Part shown: piece by piece, positions 40,451 to 50,016 of the stretch | How positions within the stretch are numbered: the first letter of the stretch is position 1 | How the letters are laid out: every line of letters begins with the position of its first letter | NCBI RefSeq assembly: GCF_014280435.1 | Contig: NZ_CP060388.1 | Span: 1,736,001-1,800,000 of the forward strand | Source of the DNA: Sphingobium sp. KCTC 72723 | Lineage (GTDB): Bacteria; Pseudomonadota; Alphaproteobacteria; Sphingomonadales; Sphingomonadaceae | Reading direction: 5' to 3' | DNA length: 64,000 bases | Made by a program: the position numbers and the translations under genes | Notes under the pieces: model-generated | Databases searched by the model: none | The model's input: only the letters and a program-made list of their open reading frames with translations | What the model was told of the DNA's origin: nothing

Positions 40451-42898
40451 TCAGAACATGTAATTCAGGCTGAACACCGCCGAACGAGTGGGTGCCGGTT
40501 GCGCCCAGCTGCCCGCCACGGCGTTGCGCACGGTCGTCACATATTTTTCGTTGGTGAAATTCTGGACATTGACCTGCGCCTTCAGGTTCGTCGTGATCGG
40601 GAAGTTCGCCATGAAGCGGTGAATCGTATAGCTCGGCACATCATAGCCGACATAGGTTCCGGCCGTCAGCTGCGCGAGCGTCGGCTGGTTCAGCAGGAAT
40701 TTCCCCTGATAGGTCAGGCCATAGCCCAGTTCCAGACCGAAGCCGAAGCGATAGGTGGTAAAAAGGCTGCCCGAATGTTTGGGCGTGTTCGTGAGGGCAT
40801 AGCCCGCCGTCGGATCAGGGAAGGCCACGCTGTTGGCGCAGGTTCCCGCAGCCGGATCGACCCGCCCCGGATTGGCGAGGCAATAGTCCGAAACGCCCCG
40901 TTTGATCTCGCTCTTGAGATACATATAGTTGGCCGAAATCGTCCAGTTGGCGGTGATATTGCCCGACGCACCGAAGGATATACCCTCGACCCGCTGAAAG
41001 CCGTCAGCCGCCTGATCGGGCGCAGTCGGATCGCCCGAAATGACCTTGATCTGGTTGCGGTCGTTGCGGAATGCTGCCAGCGTCAGCAGCAGTTTCTTGT
41101 CGAACAGATCGACCTTCGCGCCGATCTCATAATTTTTGGTCGTTTCCGGCTTCACGAAGCAGGTGCCACTTCCGCCGAGCGCGTTGGCCGCCGTGCAGCT
41201 GCCATCGACAGACGCTTTGGACGGCAGTTTGGAGTTGCCGTAGGCAACATACAGGCTGGAGTTCAGGGTCGGTTTGACCACTACCCCGACGCGATAGGAA
41301 AAAAGATTGTCGTCGGTCTGCGGCAGCGACGTGACCGATGTCAGCGCCCCCAGCGTGGGCGACAGAGCGGTTATATTATAGGCGAAAGAGCGGCTGGAAC
41401 CCTTCACATTTTCATAACGCACGCCGCCGTTAACCTCCAGCCAGTCGGTGAATTTCATCGTGTCGAACAGATAGGCCGCATAGCTGGTCTGTTCGCCGAT
41501 CGCCTGAGCGCTGCGGATGAAATTGATCGGGCCGGTATATACGTTGCTGCCATAGGTGAACCCGGCCGGGCCGGGCACGATCGCGCCGGGGTTGGCGATG
41601 TTCACCAGCGGGAAGGCTGGCGTCGATCCATCGGCATTGCGCGGCAGGGTGCCAGTGGTCTGGTCGAACCTTTCCCACAGCGCCGACGCGCCCAGCACCA
41701 GGGTATGGCCGATACCGGCAGTAGCGAATTCAGCGGAAAGATCGACCTGATTATAGGCCGTTTCATTGTTGATCAGCCGCTGCACGCCGCGACCGCCGGT
41801 GGGAAGGTAATAGCCGACGGGAACGGTGGCAGGACAGGCAACCCCGACCGTCCCGGCAAAAGGTGCCAATGGCTGAAGTCCGGTGGACGCAAGGCAGAAG
41901 GTGCCAGTCGGCTGGCTGGTCACGGTGTTCTGCGTGATTTTCTCATAGCGGGTCAGGTTGCGGATTTTGACCGTGTCGCTGAACTGATGGCTGAAAATCG
42001 CCTGAAGCGAGCGGGTCTTGCTATCCTGCCGGTCCAGATTGGCGAAGCCATAATAGCCGCTGCGGTCGAAATCGGGCAGGAAGCCGCCCAGATTGGTGTA
42101 ATAGCGCAGGCCATATTGCGGCATTGCCTTATCATCCAGATATTCGCCCTGAAGCGTCAGGCTGGTCGGGCCGTCGATGCCGATGGTGATGGCGGGCGCG
42201 ATGCCCCAGCGCTTATAATCTTCCACATCGCGGCCCGGCACGTCATTTTCGTGATAGACAGCGTTCAGGCGCACGGCGATCAGGTCATTCACGCGCTGGT
42301 TAGCGTCGATAGTGGCGCGGTAATAATTGTCGGTGCCGATGCCGGCGCTCAACATCGTCTGATCGTCCGCCAAAGGCTGCTTGGTGACCAGGTTGATGGT
42401 GCCAGCGACCGATCCGCCGCCGTTCATGACGGAGTTGGCACCGTTGGTCACTTCGACCTGTTCGATATTATAGACTTCGTTGCGGTTCACGAACGCGCCC
42501 GAACGGACACCGTCGATGGTGACGTCGTTCTTGGCGTCCTGCCCACGCAGGATGATGCGGTCGCCATAGCCAAAGCCGCCCTCGCCCGCGCCGAAAGTGA
42601 TGCCCGGCACGGTCGAGAGGACGTCGCGCAGGGTGAGCAGATTCTGTTGCTGGATCGTCGCCTTGCCAATGACGGTGATGGTCTGGGGCGTGTCGAGCAG
42701 GGGGCGGGTATATTTGGGTGATTCCGCCTTTTCCACCTTGATTTCGGATTCGTCGATCGCGCTGTCGGTGACGGTCATGCCGCCAAGGCGAGCGCCCGGC
42801 TGGTCAGCCTGCGTCTGGGCCTGCGCGGTAGCGGCCATGGCGATCGCGCCGACGCAGCTGAGTGCGAGAAAGGACGGAATAGACGACGAAGTGGACAT
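40451..42898 (-). CDS. TonB-dependent siderophore receptor
   Basis: 815 aa from ATG 42898 (MSTSSSIPSFLALSC). Signal peptide ending AQAQ. TonB-box-like region (GGMTVTDSAIDES), plug domain with TPQTITVIGKATIQQQN and a second half of RGQDAKNDVTIDGVR, then a barrel ending in the aromatic FSLNYMF. The plug signature is that of ferric-siderophore receptors (Fiu/FhuE-like). Upstream iron-box-like sites and the following tonB and PiuC-like genes support a role in iron uptake. The ORF extends 20 codons further upstream without signal-peptide character. Confidence 0.92.
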   Translation of the reverse strand: MSTSSSIPSFLALSCVGAIAMAATAQAQTQADQPGARLGGMTVTDSAIDESEIKVEKAESPKYTRPLLDTPQTITVIGKATIQQQNLLTLRDVLSTVPGITFGAGEGGFGYGDRIILRGQDAKNDVTIDGVRSGAFVNRNEVYNIEQVEVTNGANSVMNGGGSVAGTINLVTKQPLADDQTMLSAGIGTDNYYRATIDANQRVNDLIAVRLNAVYHENDVPGRDVEDYKRWGIAPAITIGIDGPTSLTLQGEYLDDKAMPQYGLRYYTNLGGFLPDFDRSGYYGFANLDRQDSKTRSLQAIFSHQFSDTVKIRNLTRYEKITQNTVTSQPTGTFCLASTGLQPLAPFAGTVGVACPATVPVGYYLPTGGRGVQRLINNETAYNQVDLSAEFATAGIGHTLVLGASALWERFDQTTGTLPRNADGSTPAFPLVNIANPGAIVPGPAGFTYGSNVYTGPINFIRSAQAIGEQTSYAAYLFDTMKFTDWLEVNGGVRYENVKGSSRSFAYNITALSPTLGALTSVTSLPQTDDNLFSYRVGVVVKPTLNSSLYVAYGNSKLPSKASVDGSCTAANALGGSGTCFVKPETTKNYEIGAKVDLFDKKLLLTLAAFRNDRNQIKVISGDPTAPDQAADGFQRVEGISFGASGNITANWTISANYMYLKSEIKRGVSDYCLANPGRVDPAAGTCANSVAFPDPTAGYALTNTPKHSGSLFTTYRFGFGLELGYGLTYQGKFLLNQPTLAQLTAGTYVGYDVPSYTIHRFMANFPITTNLKAQVNVQNFTNEKYVTTVRNAVAGSWAQPAPTRSAVFSLNYMF

Positions 42899-42935
42899 AG
42901 AGAAAGAACCCCCCTTGAATATGGAGGCTCTGCTA

Positions 42936-43000
42936 TTGCGACTCCCTCGCAGAGTCAACGCTATTGCGAATAATTATTATCAGTGTCGCAAATTGTCGCA
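42936..43000 (-). promoter_or_regulatory. Cluster of iron-box-like sites before the siderophore receptor
   Basis: On the plus strand TTGCGACTCCCTCGCA (42936-42951), TTGCGAATAATTATTATCA (42964-42982) and TGTCGCAAATTGTCGCA (42984-43000). The middle one, read on the minus strand, is TGATAATAATTATTCGCAA, close to the classical Fur consensus. The latter two lie within the 3' end of the upstream RHH gene. Confidence 0.55.
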
Positions 43001-43266
43001 GGTCGTAACATGAACAGCCAGCATCGGATCGCACTGGCCAGGTTGGGCGGGTCCAGCGCAGCCATGCGCATCACGTCGATGCGCGCGATAAGCGCGTTGA
43101 TCGGCAAGGCTTCGCGCTGCGCATGGTAGCGCAGAGCTTCCCAGAAAACGGGTTCGAGGCTGATGGCGGTCTGATGACCGGCAATGGTGACGCTGCGCTT
43201 CACCGGGGGAGCGAAGGGCGACCCTTCCGGTCCATGCGGACCATCGAGAGAGTCGCCCATGCCCAT
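42961..43266 (-). CDS. Ribbon-helix-helix domain protein
   Basis: 101 aa. The central part KRSVTIAGHQTAISLEPVFWEALRYHA, with following LPINALIARIDVMRM and NLASAIRCWLF, matches the RHH_4-type domain found in short alphaproteobacterial DNA-binding proteins. The ATG at 43266 overlaps the phaB stop (TGATG); ATG 43260 is an alternative. Its C-terminal coding region overlaps the iron-box cluster of the downstream receptor. Target unknown. Confidence 0.75.
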   Translation of the reverse strand: MGMGDSLDGPHGPEGSPFAPPVKRSVTIAGHQTAISLEPVFWEALRYHAQREALPINALIARIDVMRMAALDPPNLASAIRCWLFMLRPATICDTDNNYSQ

Positions 43267-43988
43267 CAATACATGTGCTGGCCGCCGTTGATCGACAGGG
43301 TGCTGCCGGTCACAAAGCCACCATCTTCGCTGCAAAAGAAAGCCACGCCGCGCGCGATTTCATGCGCCTGGGCCAGACGGCCGACAGGGATCTTGGCGAC
43401 GATCTTTTCCAGCACGGCGGGCGGCACGGCAGCGACCATGTCCGTGTCGACATAACCGGGCGCAATGGCGTTGACGGTGACGCCGGACTTGGCCCCTTCC
43501 TGCGCCAATGCCTTGGTAAAGCCGTGGATACCCGATTTGGCGGCGGCATAGTTGACCTGGCCATATTGGCCCGCCTGCCCGTTTATCGACCCGATATTGA
43601 CGATGCGGCCCCAGCCGCGTTCACGCATACCGCCAAATGTCGCTTTGGCCATGTTGAAGCAGCCGCCCAGATTGATGCGCATGACTTCGTTCCAGTCGTC
43701 GAAGCTCATCTTCGCCAGCACGCCGTCACGGGTGATGCCGGCATTGTTGACGACGATATCGACAGGGCCGAGTTGTTCCGCCACCAGCGCGCAACCATCC
43801 AGGCAGGCCTGATGATCGCCCACGTCCCATTTGAAGGCGGGGATGCCGGTTTCGTCGGTAAAAGCCTGCGCCTTGGTTTCGTTGCCGCCATAATTGGCCG
43901 CCACGGTATAGCCCATATCCTTGAGCGCCAGACTAATCGCCTCGCCAATGCCCCGCGTTCCGCCGGTCACGATCGCCACTCTCGCCAT
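43266..43988 (-). CDS. phaB: Acetoacetyl-CoA reductase
   Basis: 240-aa short-chain dehydrogenase that reduces acetoacetyl-CoA to (R)-3-hydroxybutyryl-CoA with NADPH for polyhydroxybutyrate synthesis. NADP site TGGTRGIGEAI, NNAGI, catalytic Ser in IVNIGSINGQAGQYGQVNYAAAKSG with Tyr and Lys, and the PhaB-specific segments ITRDGVLAKMSFDDWNEVM and GYVDTDMVAAVPPAVLEKIV. Polymer synthase genes are not nearby. Co-directional and overlapping with the RHH gene. Confidence 0.94.
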   Translation of the reverse strand: MARVAIVTGGTRGIGEAISLALKDMGYTVAANYGGNETKAQAFTDETGIPAFKWDVGDHQACLDGCALVAEQLGPVDIVVNNAGITRDGVLAKMSFDDWNEVMRINLGGCFNMAKATFGGMRERGWGRIVNIGSINGQAGQYGQVNYAAAKSGIHGFTKALAQEGAKSGVTVNAIAPGYVDTDMVAAVPPAVLEKIVAKIPVGRLAQAHEIARGVAFFCSEDGGFVTGSTLSINGGQHMY

Positions 43989-44007
43989 ATGCGCATCCTC
44001 TTCCTGA

Positions 44008-45033
44008 CTAAACGGGCTGGTCGATCCAGCCCGAAAGCTCGCGGCCCAACAGCCTCTGATACAGAGTGATAGCGTTGGCCGATGCGTTTAGACAGGGCAA
44101 ATAGGCGAATTTTTCGCCACCGGCCGACAAAAATGCCTCTTTCGCGCGCAGGGCGATTTCTTCCAGCGTTTCAAGGCAATCCGCCGAGAATCCGGGGGTG
44201 ACTACAGCAACATTTCGGACATCTTTCTGGACCAGCCCGGCCAGCGTCGCTTCGGTTTCCGGTTCCAGCCATTTGGCGCGGCCAAAGCGCGACTGAAAGC
44301 TCATATGGACGGGGATCGGAGAGGTTTTCAGGGACAGGGCTTCGCGCAGCAGGCGGACGGTCTTGACCGACTGACAATGATAGGGATCGCCCAGATGCAA
44401 CGTGCGTTCGGGCATACCATGGAAGCTGGCGAGCAGAGCGTCGGGTTTGAAGTCGAGCGCGGCGATGCTGGCGTCGATCGACGCGACCAGCGCGGCGATA
44501 TAGGCCGGGTCGTCATGATAGGGCGGCAGGGTGCGGATGGCCGGTTGCCAGCGCATGGATTTGAGCGCGGCAAAGGCTGCGTCATTGGCGGTGGCGGTCG
44601 TCGCGCCGCTATATTGCGGATAGAGCGGCGCGAGCAGGATGCGGTCGCACCCGGCCTGCTTCATCGCCGCGAGGCGGGACGCGATCGACGGATTGCCGTA
44701 ACGCATCGCCCAGTCGACGGTGACGCCCTGCCCCATTGCGCCTTGCAGCGCATGGGCCGTGTGGCGGGTGTGGAAAGCGAGCGGCGAACCCTGATCGGTC
44801 CACACCTGTTGGTAGGCATGGGCCGATTTCTTCGGCCGGGTGGTCAGGATGACGCCGCGCAGGATCGGTTGCCACAGGAGCGGGGGGATTTCGACCACGC
44901 GCCGGTCGGACAGAAATTCCGCCAGATAGCGGCGCACCGATTTGGCGTCCGGCGCATCGGGCGTGCCGAGGTTGATGATGAGGATGCCGACGCGCGGCGT
45001 GGGGATGACGGGATGGTCGGGGGGGAGAGTCAT
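44008..45033 (-). CDS. hemH: Ferrochelatase
   Basis: Inserts Fe(II) into protoporphyrin IX, the last step of protoheme synthesis. 341 aa. Motifs: GILIINLGTPDAPD at the start, the active-site His in LLASFHGMPERTL, YHCQSVKTVRLL, MSFQSRFGRAKWLEP and VVTPGFSADCLETLEEI. The ATG at 45033 overlaps the stop of the preceding gene (ATGA); the ORF extension upstream is shadow. Confidence 0.96.
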   Translation of the reverse strand: MTLPPDHPVIPTPRVGILIINLGTPDAPDAKSVRRYLAEFLSDRRVVEIPPLLWQPILRGVILTTRPKKSAHAYQQVWTDQGSPLAFHTRHTAHALQGAMGQGVTVDWAMRYGNPSIASRLAAMKQAGCDRILLAPLYPQYSGATTATANDAAFAALKSMRWQPAIRTLPPYHDDPAYIAALVASIDASIAALDFKPDALLASFHGMPERTLHLGDPYHCQSVKTVRLLREALSLKTSPIPVHMSFQSRFGRAKWLEPETEATLAGLVQKDVRNVAVVTPGFSADCLETLEEIALRAKEAFLSAGGEKFAYLPCLNASANAITLYQRLLGRELSGWIDQPV

Positions 45034-47309
45034 GTCGTTCCCAATAGAGGCAGGCTGCGCAAACGCTGACCTGTCCATGTGTACAGGGCGTTGGCGATGG
45101 CAGGCGCAACGAGGGGTGCCGTAAGATCGCTGACGCCCGCTGGCGGCGCGGTGCTGCGGATCAGTTCGACGGTGACTTCGCCGATGTCGGACAGGCGGGG
45201 CAGGTTCATGCGGCCAAGGATCGCGCGGGTCGGCAGGCCGCGCGCATAGGGGACGGACGCGCCCATCGCGTATGCCAGGCCATAGATCAGCCCGCCCTCA
45301 ATCTGTTGCCGGGCGATGTCGGGGTTGACCTGATCCCCCACATCCACCGCCGCGACGATGCGATTGACGCTCAGCCGGTCGCCGCGCATCGACGCTTCGA
45401 CCAGGATGGCGGCATAGGCACCGTCCATCATATGGGTGGCGATGCCCTGCCCGCTACCCGCTATGCCGCCTTGCCACCCACCCATGGCGGCGGCGGTGGA
45501 CAGGCAATGGGCAAGGCGCGGATTGCCGCCCAGCATCTGGATGCGGAAGGACATGGCATCCATGCGCGCGAGATGGGCGAGTTCGTCCATGAAGGATTCG
45601 GTGAAGAACGCGCCGTGCATATGAGCGTTGCCGCGCGTGAAGCCCAGCGGCAGGCCTACGTCGCAGGGGTAATGATCGACCGCCCAGTGGGGAATCGCAT
45701 AGGGCGGGACCATGCCCGCCACGGCCAGCCGGGTCGCCTTGTCCGCTGCATCCGCCGCTGCTGCGTGCGGCAGCGCGCCGTCGGCGATGCGCGCCCATGT
45801 TTGCGTCATGGCGCAGGGGGCAGCGACCTTGGCCAGCCAGCCTTCGATCGCGCCGTTGCGGCCGAGTTTGGCGGCCATGCGGGCATGGGCAGGTGCGCCG
45901 GGGCGGTCCTGAATGACATCTTCCAGCCGCGACCAGAGGAGTTGCACCGGGCGGCCAATGTCGCGCGCGATCAATGCGGCCTGCACCCCGGCGTCCCAGT
46001 CCATCTTACGCCCGAAGGAGCCACCGGCGTGGAGCGGATAGAGCGTGACGGCGCTTTCCGGGAAGCCCAGCGCATCGGCGATGGCGGCGCGGGCAAGGCC
46101 GGGGGCTTGTGTCGCCATCCAGACTTCCGCGCCATCTTCGGTGACGCGCGCGGTGGCGCAAAGCGGTTCGAGGGCGAGGTGCAGCCCTGCATCGACCTGA
46201 TATTCACTGGCCAATATAGTTGCGCCTTCAAACACCGGGAGCAGGTCGCCCTGCGCATAGAGGCGGCGACCCGCGCTGCTGGCGAAGGCGGATTCCAGTG
46301 TGGCGTCGATCATGCCGCTATCCACCGGGGTTCCGTGCAGGGTGAATATGGGATCGGCGAGATCCAGCGCCTTGTTCGCGGCCCACCAGTTGCTGGCGAC
46401 GGCGGCGACCCAGCGGTCGGTGCGCACCAGTTTGAGGAAGCCAGTGACGCTGCTGGCCGCGCGTTCATCCAGCCCGGCGAGCAAGGCGTCGCCGATCGGC
46501 CCCTGCCGGATGGAAGCGAACAGCATGTCGGGCAGGCGAATGTCGGCGGCGAAATTATGGCTGCCGTCGATTTTGGACGGGGTATCGAGCCGGGGCAGAT
46601 CCTGCCCCGACAGGCGACCGTCCATCCCCTGCCCCGGCCCCTGGCGCAGCGGGAGAATGTCGGGCAGGGCGAAGCGGGCGGCGTCAGCGACGACATCGCC
46701 CAGCTTCATCCGCCGGTCCGCGCCGTCGGTGATGATGCCATCCTGTATGTCGCAGCTTTCCCATGGAATGTTCCAGCGCGCAGCCGCTGCCTGACACAGC
46801 AGCACCCGCGCGGCGGCCCCGGCATCGCGATAGGCATCATGGAACATCGGGACCGACGTGCCGCCGCCGGTCAGCATCAGCGCGTTGCGCGTGGCATATT
46901 GGCCGATCGCCCAGTCGCCTGCATCCCCGATCAGGCGAGTCCAGTCGCTTGCCAGCCATGTGCGCGCCAGCATCGTGTTGGCATAGAGCGGACTGATCGG
47001 CGCGCTTTGCACCGCGACGGTGCGCCAGTCGGCGCCCAGTTCGTCCGCCAAAATCTGCGGCAGGACAGTCGTGATCCCCTGCCCCGTTTCGGTTTGCGGG
47101 ACGATGACGATGACCTGGCCAGTCTGGTCGATCTTCAGGAATGCGTTGACAATGGTTTCGCCGGGCGCGGCGTTGAGGTCGGGCGCATAGCGACGCGGCC
47201 ATGCGCCCCAGGCGATCAGCAGGCCCGCCGCAGCGCCGCCGCCGACCAGCAGCGTGCGCCGGTCGATGCCTTTGGTCCGATCGGTTTTTTTTCGCGGGAA
47301 GCGCGCCAT
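45030..47309 (-). CDS. Tat-exported molybdopterin-binding oxidoreductase subunit (xanthine dehydrogenase family)
   Basis: 759 aa, similar to the large subunit of isoquinoline 1-oxidoreductase and related aldehyde dehydrogenases. Twin-arginine signal DRRTLLVGGGAAAGLLIAWG (residues about 17-36), then molybdenum-cofactor domains with NAFLKIDQTGQVIVIVPQTETGQGI, HAGGSFGRKMDWDAG and a C-terminal glutamate-bearing region. The partner [2Fe-2S] small subunit, usually adjacent, is absent here, so electron transfer and substrate are open. It is upstream of hemH with a 4-bp overlap. Confidence 0.85.
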   Translation of the reverse strand: MARFPRKKTDRTKGIDRRTLLVGGGAAAGLLIAWGAWPRRYAPDLNAAPGETIVNAFLKIDQTGQVIVIVPQTETGQGITTVLPQILADELGADWRTVAVQSAPISPLYANTMLARTWLASDWTRLIGDAGDWAIGQYATRNALMLTGGGTSVPMFHDAYRDAGAAARVLLCQAAAARWNIPWESCDIQDGIITDGADRRMKLGDVVADAARFALPDILPLRQGPGQGMDGRLSGQDLPRLDTPSKIDGSHNFAADIRLPDMLFASIRQGPIGDALLAGLDERAASSVTGFLKLVRTDRWVAAVASNWWAANKALDLADPIFTLHGTPVDSGMIDATLESAFASSAGRRLYAQGDLLPVFEGATILASEYQVDAGLHLALEPLCATARVTEDGAEVWMATQAPGLARAAIADALGFPESAVTLYPLHAGGSFGRKMDWDAGVQAALIARDIGRPVQLLWSRLEDVIQDRPGAPAHARMAAKLGRNGAIEGWLAKVAAPCAMTQTWARIADGALPHAAAADAADKATRLAVAGMVPPYAIPHWAVDHYPCDVGLPLGFTRGNAHMHGAFFTESFMDELAHLARMDAMSFRIQMLGGNPRLAHCLSTAAAMGGWQGGIAGSGQGIATHMMDGAYAAILVEASMRGDRLSVNRIVAAVDVGDQVNPDIARQQIEGGLIYGLAYAMGASVPYARGLPTRAILGRMNLPRLSDIGEVTVELIRSTAPPAGVSDLTAPLVAPAIANALYTWTGQRLRSLPLLGTT

Positions 47310-47347
47310 GCCAGCCTGATAGAGGCGCGCCTGTCCGCTGCCTAGCG

Positions 47348-47782
47348 TTATTCGGCGGGAATTGGCGCGATGCCGAGGCGCGGGATTTCGATGGCGGGGC
47401 AGCGGTCCATCACGACTTTAAGGCCAGCTGCCTCCGCACGCGCGGCAGCGGCTTCGTTGATGACGCCAAGCTGCATCCAGACTGATTTCGCGCCGATGGC
47501 GATGGCTTCGTCCACCGCATCCCCCGCTGCCTCGCTGCGGCGGAAGATGTCCACCATGTCTACGGCCACGCCAATGTCGGACAGGCGGCCCCAGACGAAC
47601 TCGCCATGAACATGCTCCCCCGCGATCTGCGGATTGACGGGCAGCACGCGATAGCCATGATGCTGAAGGAAGGCCATGACAGAGTAGCTGGCGCGACCGG
47701 GCCGGTCGGATATGCCGACCAGCGCAATGGTGCGGGTTGCGTTCAGCAGGTCGGCGATATCCTGCGGGGCATTGAGGGGCAT
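47348..47782 (-). CDS. CoA-binding domain protein (YccU-like)
   Basis: 144-aa single Rossmann domain. [35 protein letters not shown] followed by [18 protein letters not shown] and [33 protein letters not shown] is the conserved pattern. Family members bind CoA; physiological role is unclear. Probably a separate small transcription unit with mrp. Confidence 0.9.
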   Translation of the reverse strand: MPLNAPQDIADLLNATRTIALVGISDRPGRASYSVMAFLQHHGYRVLPVNPQIAGEHVHGEFVWGRLSDIGVAVDMVDIFRRSEAAGDAVDEAIAIGAKSVWMQLGVINEAAAARAEAAGLKVVMDRCPAIEIPRLGIAPIPAE

Positions 47783-47836
47783 GGGGCTTCTCCTTCATGC
47801 CTATGACGCAGCAGCGGGCAGGACGTTCCCGTCACT

Positions 47837-48802
47837 CTATCGCGTAATGACCAGCCAGTCGGCGACCTTTTGCGCGATCGCGCGGAAGGCTTCGGCATGG
47901 ATGCCCTCGCCCGCTGCCGGGGGATCGCCCGCGTCGGACTGGCGGCGGATGTCGATGGCGAGCGGGATGCGGCCCAGGAAGGGCATGGCCATGTCGCCCG
48001 CCGCCGCTTCCGCCCCGCCCTGCCCGAACGGGTCGGAAATTTCGCCGCAATGGGGGCAGCTGAAGCCTGCCATATTTTCCACCAGCCCGATCATCGGCAC
48101 GCCCGCCTGCGCGAACAGGCTGACCGCGCGGGTCGCGTCGATCAGGGCGAGATCCTGCGGCGTGGAGACGATCACGGCGCCGGCGGGCTTGTGCTTTTGC
48201 ACCATGGTCAATTGAATGTCGCCGGTGCCGGGCGGCATGTCCACGACCAGCAATTCCGTTTCGCCCCAGTCGGCGTCGATCAGTTGCGACAGGGCGTTAC
48301 CGACCATCGGCCCGCGCCATGCCAGCGCCTTGCCCGGTTCGACCAGATGCGCCATCGACAGCATCGGGATACCCAGCGTGCCAGTGACGGTGATCAACTT
48401 TTTCTCACGCGCTTGCGGCTTTTGATCCTCGCTCCCCATCAGCCGGGCCTGCGACGGGCCGTAGATATCGGCGTCGACAAGGCCGACGCGCAGCCCCAGC
48501 CGGTGCAGCGCCACGGCGAGATTGGCCGATAACGTGGATTTGCCCACGCCGCCTTTGCCAGATGCCACCGCGATAATGCGCAGCGCGCGCCGCTCCGACG
48601 TCTGGGCGATGCGCACGTCGGTGACGCCCGGCACGGTCAGCCCGCCTTCGCGGATCGCGGCGAGGATCGCATCGCGCTGATCGGGACCAAGCCCGCCCAC
48701 GTCGAGCGCAAGAGTCATCACGCCGTCCTTGACGCGCGGGGCGCTGGCGCGGCCATCGGTCAGAGCGGTCAGGCGGGCGGTAAAATCGGCGATATCGGTC
48801 AT
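47837..48802 (-). CDS. apbC: Iron-sulfur cluster carrier ATPase Mrp/ApbC
   Basis: 321 aa. An N-terminal DUF59/MIP18-like domain (about 1-70), then a deviant Walker A (GKGGVGKST, residues 82-90), the DADIYGPSQ switch, LLVVDMPPGTGDIQLT, and the CPHC cluster-binding motif in GFSCPHCGEISDPFG. Transfers 4Fe-4S clusters to target proteins. Divergent from hflK with 74 bp between. Confidence 0.95.
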   Translation of the reverse strand: MTDIADFTARLTALTDGRASAPRVKDGVMTLALDVGGLGPDQRDAILAAIREGGLTVPGVTDVRIAQTSERRALRIIAVASGKGGVGKSTLSANLAVALHRLGLRVGLVDADIYGPSQARLMGSEDQKPQAREKKLITVTGTLGIPMLSMAHLVEPGKALAWRGPMVGNALSQLIDADWGETELLVVDMPPGTGDIQLTMVQKHKPAGAVIVSTPQDLALIDATRAVSLFAQAGVPMIGLVENMAGFSCPHCGEISDPFGQGGAEAAAGDMAMPFLGRIPLAIDIRRQSDAGDPPAAGEGIHAEAFRAIAQKVADWLVITR

Positions 48803-48876
48803 GGCGACGCCCTGTAGGAAATAATCGCGGGCATTGGCACTGTTTTTCGCGCGCGAGCCTTCCTATAGAGGATGGT

Positions 48877-50016
48877 ATGAAGAGAATATTCGGGTGGATG
48901 CCTGGCATCATCAGCATGGCGCAAGGCCCGTGGGGCAGCAAAGGCGACGGGCCGGAAGGCAATGACGGTTCCGGCGGGAAAGGATCGGGCGGCGATGGCG
49001 GCCCGCGCAATCCGTGGACCCAGCCGTCCCGTCCGGGCGGGCAGAAAGGTCCGTCGGCGATCGACGAATTGCTGCGCAAGGGCCGGGAGAGTTTCGGTCA
49101 GGGCGGCGGCAATGGCGGCGGTTTCGGCGCAATGCCGCCGCGCCCCAGCGGCAAGGCGCTATGGCCCGCTGCGATCGCGATCCTGATCATTTTGTGGCTG
49201 GTGTTGACCAGTTTCCACCGCGTCGGCCCGCAGGAGCGCGGCGTCGTGACCTTCCTTGGCAGTTACAGCCGCACGCTGACGCCGGGCATCAGCCTGACCC
49301 TGCCCGCCCCGTTCGAAGCGGTCACGACCGTGGACGTGGAGGAAATCCGCACCATCGACATCGGGTCGGCCAATGCGGAAAGCGAAAATCTGGTGCTGAC
49401 CGGCGACCAGAATATCATTGATCTCGCTTATTCGGTGCGGTGGAATATCCGCAACCCGGAACTCTATCTGTTCCAGTTGTCGGACCCGGACGCCGCCGTG
49501 CGCGAAGTCGCCGAAAGCGCGATGCGCGCGGTGCTGGCCAGTGTCAGCCTGGACGATGCGCTGGGCGCGGGGCGCACCGCGATCGAGCAGCAGGTCGAAT
49601 TGAAGATGCAGGAAATTCTCGACGGTTATCGTTCGGGCATCCGTATTCAGGGTATCGCCATCAAGCAGGCTGATCCGCCAACTGCCGTGAACGATGCGTT
49701 CAAGGCCGTTTCGGCAGCGCAGCAGACCGCGCAGACTTACCTGAACGAAGCGCGTGCCGCCGCCCAGCAGGTGACGGCCAAGGCGCAGGGTGAGGCCGCT
49801 GCGTTCGACAAGGTGTATGAACAATATCGCCTGTCGCCCGACGTGACGCGCCGCCGCATGTATTATGAAACCATGGAGGGCGTGTTGTCGAACGTCGACA
49901 AGACCATCGTGGAGGGCGGCAATGTGACGCCCTACCTGCCGCTCCCCGAAATCAAGCGCCGGGCGCAGCAGGCGGCAACCCCTGCCCCCGCTGCCAATGC
50001 GACGGGAGGCCAGTGA
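48877..50016 (+). CDS. hflK: FtsH modulator HflK (SPFH/band 7)
   Basis: 379 aa. Gly-rich cytoplasmic N-terminus, one membrane helix (ALWPAAIAILIILWLVLTSF, about 93-112), then the SPFH domain (RVGPQERGVVTFLGSYSRTLTPGISLTLPAP) and a coiled-coil (KAVSAAQQTAQTYLNEARAAAQQVTAKAQGEAAAF). With HflC it encloses and regulates the FtsH protease in the inner membrane. GAGG five bases before ATG 48877 supports the start. The stop overlaps the hflC start (TGATG). Confidence 0.94.
   Translation: MKRIFGWMPGIISMAQGPWGSKGDGPEGNDGSGGKGSGGDGGPRNPWTQPSRPGGQKGPSAIDELLRKGRESFGQGGGNGGGFGAMPPRPSGKALWPAAIAILIILWLVLTSFHRVGPQERGVVTFLGSYSRTLTPGISLTLPAPFEAVTTVDVEEIRTIDIGSANAESENLVLTGDQNIIDLAYSVRWNIRNPELYLFQLSDPDAAVREVAESAMRAVLASVSLDDALGAGRTAIEQQVELKMQEILDGYRSGIRIQGIAIKQADPPTAVNDAFKAVSAAQQTAQTYLNEARAAAQQVTAKAQGEAAAFDKVYEQYRLSPDVTRRRMYYETMEGVLSNVDKTIVEGGNVTPYLPLPEIKRRAQQAATPAPAANATGGQ

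Noticed and set aside
39344..42721. 1125-codon open frame on the plus strand
   Set aside because: It is antisense to the siderophore receptor and TonB genes, rich in Arg/Gly/His without any motif; a shadow frame.
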